From Salegentibacter salinarum (GTDB lineage Bacteria > Bacteroidota > Bacteroidia > Flavobacteriales > Flavobacteriaceae): a stretch of DNA of 64,000 nucleotides. The translations under genes were made by a program, and so were the position numbers. Shown here piece by piece: positions 63,420 to 64,000 of this stretch. The notes beneath the pieces are model-generated. The model searched no databases. It saw only the letters and a list, made by a program, of their open reading frames with translations, and was not told the origin of the DNA. The stretch covers positions 231,413 to 295,412 of the forward strand of contig NZ_FUZC01000005.1 of NCBI RefSeq assembly GCF_900168115.1, in the 5' to 3' direction. Within the stretch, counting starts at the first letter, position 1. Each line of letters starts with the position of its first letter.

Positions 63420-64000
63420 TTACGTTCTAACTTTAAGGTAATAGTCCAGAAGAGAAGTGTAACCAGCCTGTCTCAGTCTGTGGATGGTAATAGTCCTTTT
63501 GAGGATAAAGCTGTTAGCTGTATGCCAGTAGCTTTTCCTCGTGTTGGCATATTCCCACGCTTTCCACTTGTTCAGGCCAAGCTTGATAAGCATCTTTCCT
63601 TTCGTGCGGATGCGTTTCCATTGTTTCCAGATACACATCCTTAGACGTCGACGGTACCAGCGATCTATGTTTCTCAGCAGGCTTTTTATATCTGCCATTT
63701 TAAAGTAGTTCACCCAGCCTCTAACATAGTGGTTGAGTTCTTTCTTTCTTTCGTTCTCTCCCCATCCCTTGTTCCTTGATGTCAGCTGTTTTAGCCGTTG
63801 TTTCATCTTTCGGATACTTGTAGGATGAGCTCGGAGTCTACCTTTTCCGTGACTTCGATAGAAGGTATGTCCGAGAAATTTGATTTTGGAGACGTGAGAA
63901 ACATTTGTTTTCTCTCTATTCACTTTCAAGAATAACTTATCCTCGATAAAAGGAATAATATTCCTTAGCGTTCTCCCAGCGCTTCGCTTGCTTTTGCAGA
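63420..64000 (-). CDS. Group II intron reverse transcriptase/maturase, C-terminal part
   Basis: The frame is open from the window edge to a TAA at 63422-63420. The first residues seen (CKSKRSAGRTLRNIIPFIED and LKVNREKTNVSHV) belong to the reverse-transcriptase thumb region, followed by FLGHTFYRS. Then comes the maturase X domain (RKMKQRLKQLTSRNKGWG, LNHYVRGWVNYFKMADIKSL, LRMCIWKQWKRIRTK), which binds the intron and promotes splicing. It ends at VRT with no HNH endonuclease, pointing to an endonuclease-lacking class. The N-terminal RT domains lie outside the window. Confidence 0.93.
   Translation of the reverse strand, partial: CKSKRSAGRTLRNIIPFIEDKLFLKVNREKTNVSHVSKIKFLGHTFYRSHGKGRLRAHPTSIRKMKQRLKQLTSRNKGWGENERKKELNHYVRGWVNYFKMADIKSLLRNIDRWYRRRLRMCIWKQWKRIRTKGKMLIKLGLNKWKAWEYANTRKSYWHTANSFILKRTITIHRLRQAGYTSLLDYYLKVRT

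Larger units (their letters stand above)
63336..64000 (-). mobile_element. Group II intron, 3' part (maturase, domains V and VI)
   Basis: The minus strand carries the end of a group II intron maturase, then domain V and a domain VI-like hairpin. On that strand the DV stem (ACCGCCCAG / CTGGGTGGT) lies at 63381-63411, with a 2-nt TG bulge and a distal TACG/CGTA stem capped by GAAC. Domain VI-like GGTAGGG / CCTTACC (63368-63348) follows, and the likely 3' splice site is after CTACCCGAT at 63336. The 5' part lies beyond the window, so completeness and class cannot be judged. Confidence 0.85.

Noticed and set aside
1..64000. CRISPR arrays, tRNA, rRNA, tmRNA
   Set aside because: No regularly spaced repeats, cloverleaf arms or conserved rRNA or tmRNA segments were recognised in any gap.

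Overview
The window looks like a chromosomal segment of a marine or soil Flavobacteriaceae bacterium (Bacteroidota; Gramella/Christiangramia, Salegentibacter or Zunongwangia type; the genus is a guess). The grounds are SusC/SusD pairs, lipoproteins whose cysteine is followed by acidic residues, start codons without Shine-Dalgarno sequences but with TAnnTTTG -7 boxes, a YtxJ-type bacillithiol protein, DUF5686 and DUF6503 proteins, and AT-rich intergenic DNA. No rRNA, tRNA or CRISPR was seen.

Region 1 (1-13078) is an alpha-glucan (maltodextrin/starch) utilisation locus. On the minus strand lie a GH65 phosphorylase (cut by the window start), beta-phosphoglucomutase, an MFS sugar permease and a LacI-family regulator. 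On the plus strand lie SusC, SusD, a SusE/F-like glycan-binding lipoprotein and a GH13 alpha-amylase lipoprotein. Glycan would be bound and cut at the surface, imported through SusCD, carried into the cytoplasm by the permease, phosphorolysed by GH65 and fed to glycolysis through PgmB. Overlapping palindromes in the divergent regulator/susC intergenic region are candidate operators.

Region 2 (13079-27063): a class II (B12-dependent) ribonucleotide reductase, then a long minus-strand group. It holds an S15/CocE-type hydrolase, a DUF885 peptidase-like lipoprotein, aldose 1-epimerase, an SSS-family sugar symporter, a Nudix-like regulator with a decayed Nudix box, a Tat-type secreted xylose-isomerase-like TIM-barrel protein and a secreted GH5-like glycosidase. 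This is probably a second, smaller carbohydrate locus.

Region 3 (27213-44985) is mostly housekeeping: dsbD-tilS, pabB, a sterol-desaturase-like protein, an FMN reductase, a DEAD-box helicase with an epimerase-like protein and a DUF748 protein, ytxJ, clpB, csbD, a phytase-like esterase, a histidine phosphatase and a LuxR-type regulator. It also contains an outer-membrane-protein pseudogene with two visible lesions.

Region 4 (45091-64000): aldehyde dehydrogenase, several lipoproteins, smpB, two MFS transporters, a MATE exporter, a DUF5686 protein, an Asp/Glu racemase, a phosphatase-3-phosphoglycerate dehydrogenase fusion, an azurin-like cupredoxin, a Dcp-type peptidase and finally the 3' part of a group II intron whose maturase runs off the window. 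No wholly new defence or mobile system was found. The most interesting items are the intron 3' end, the SerB-SerA fusion, the decayed Nudix regulator, a CRP/FNR-like site at the expected activator distance, a short motif repeated upstream of three genes, and a repeat-like in-frame insertion in pabB.
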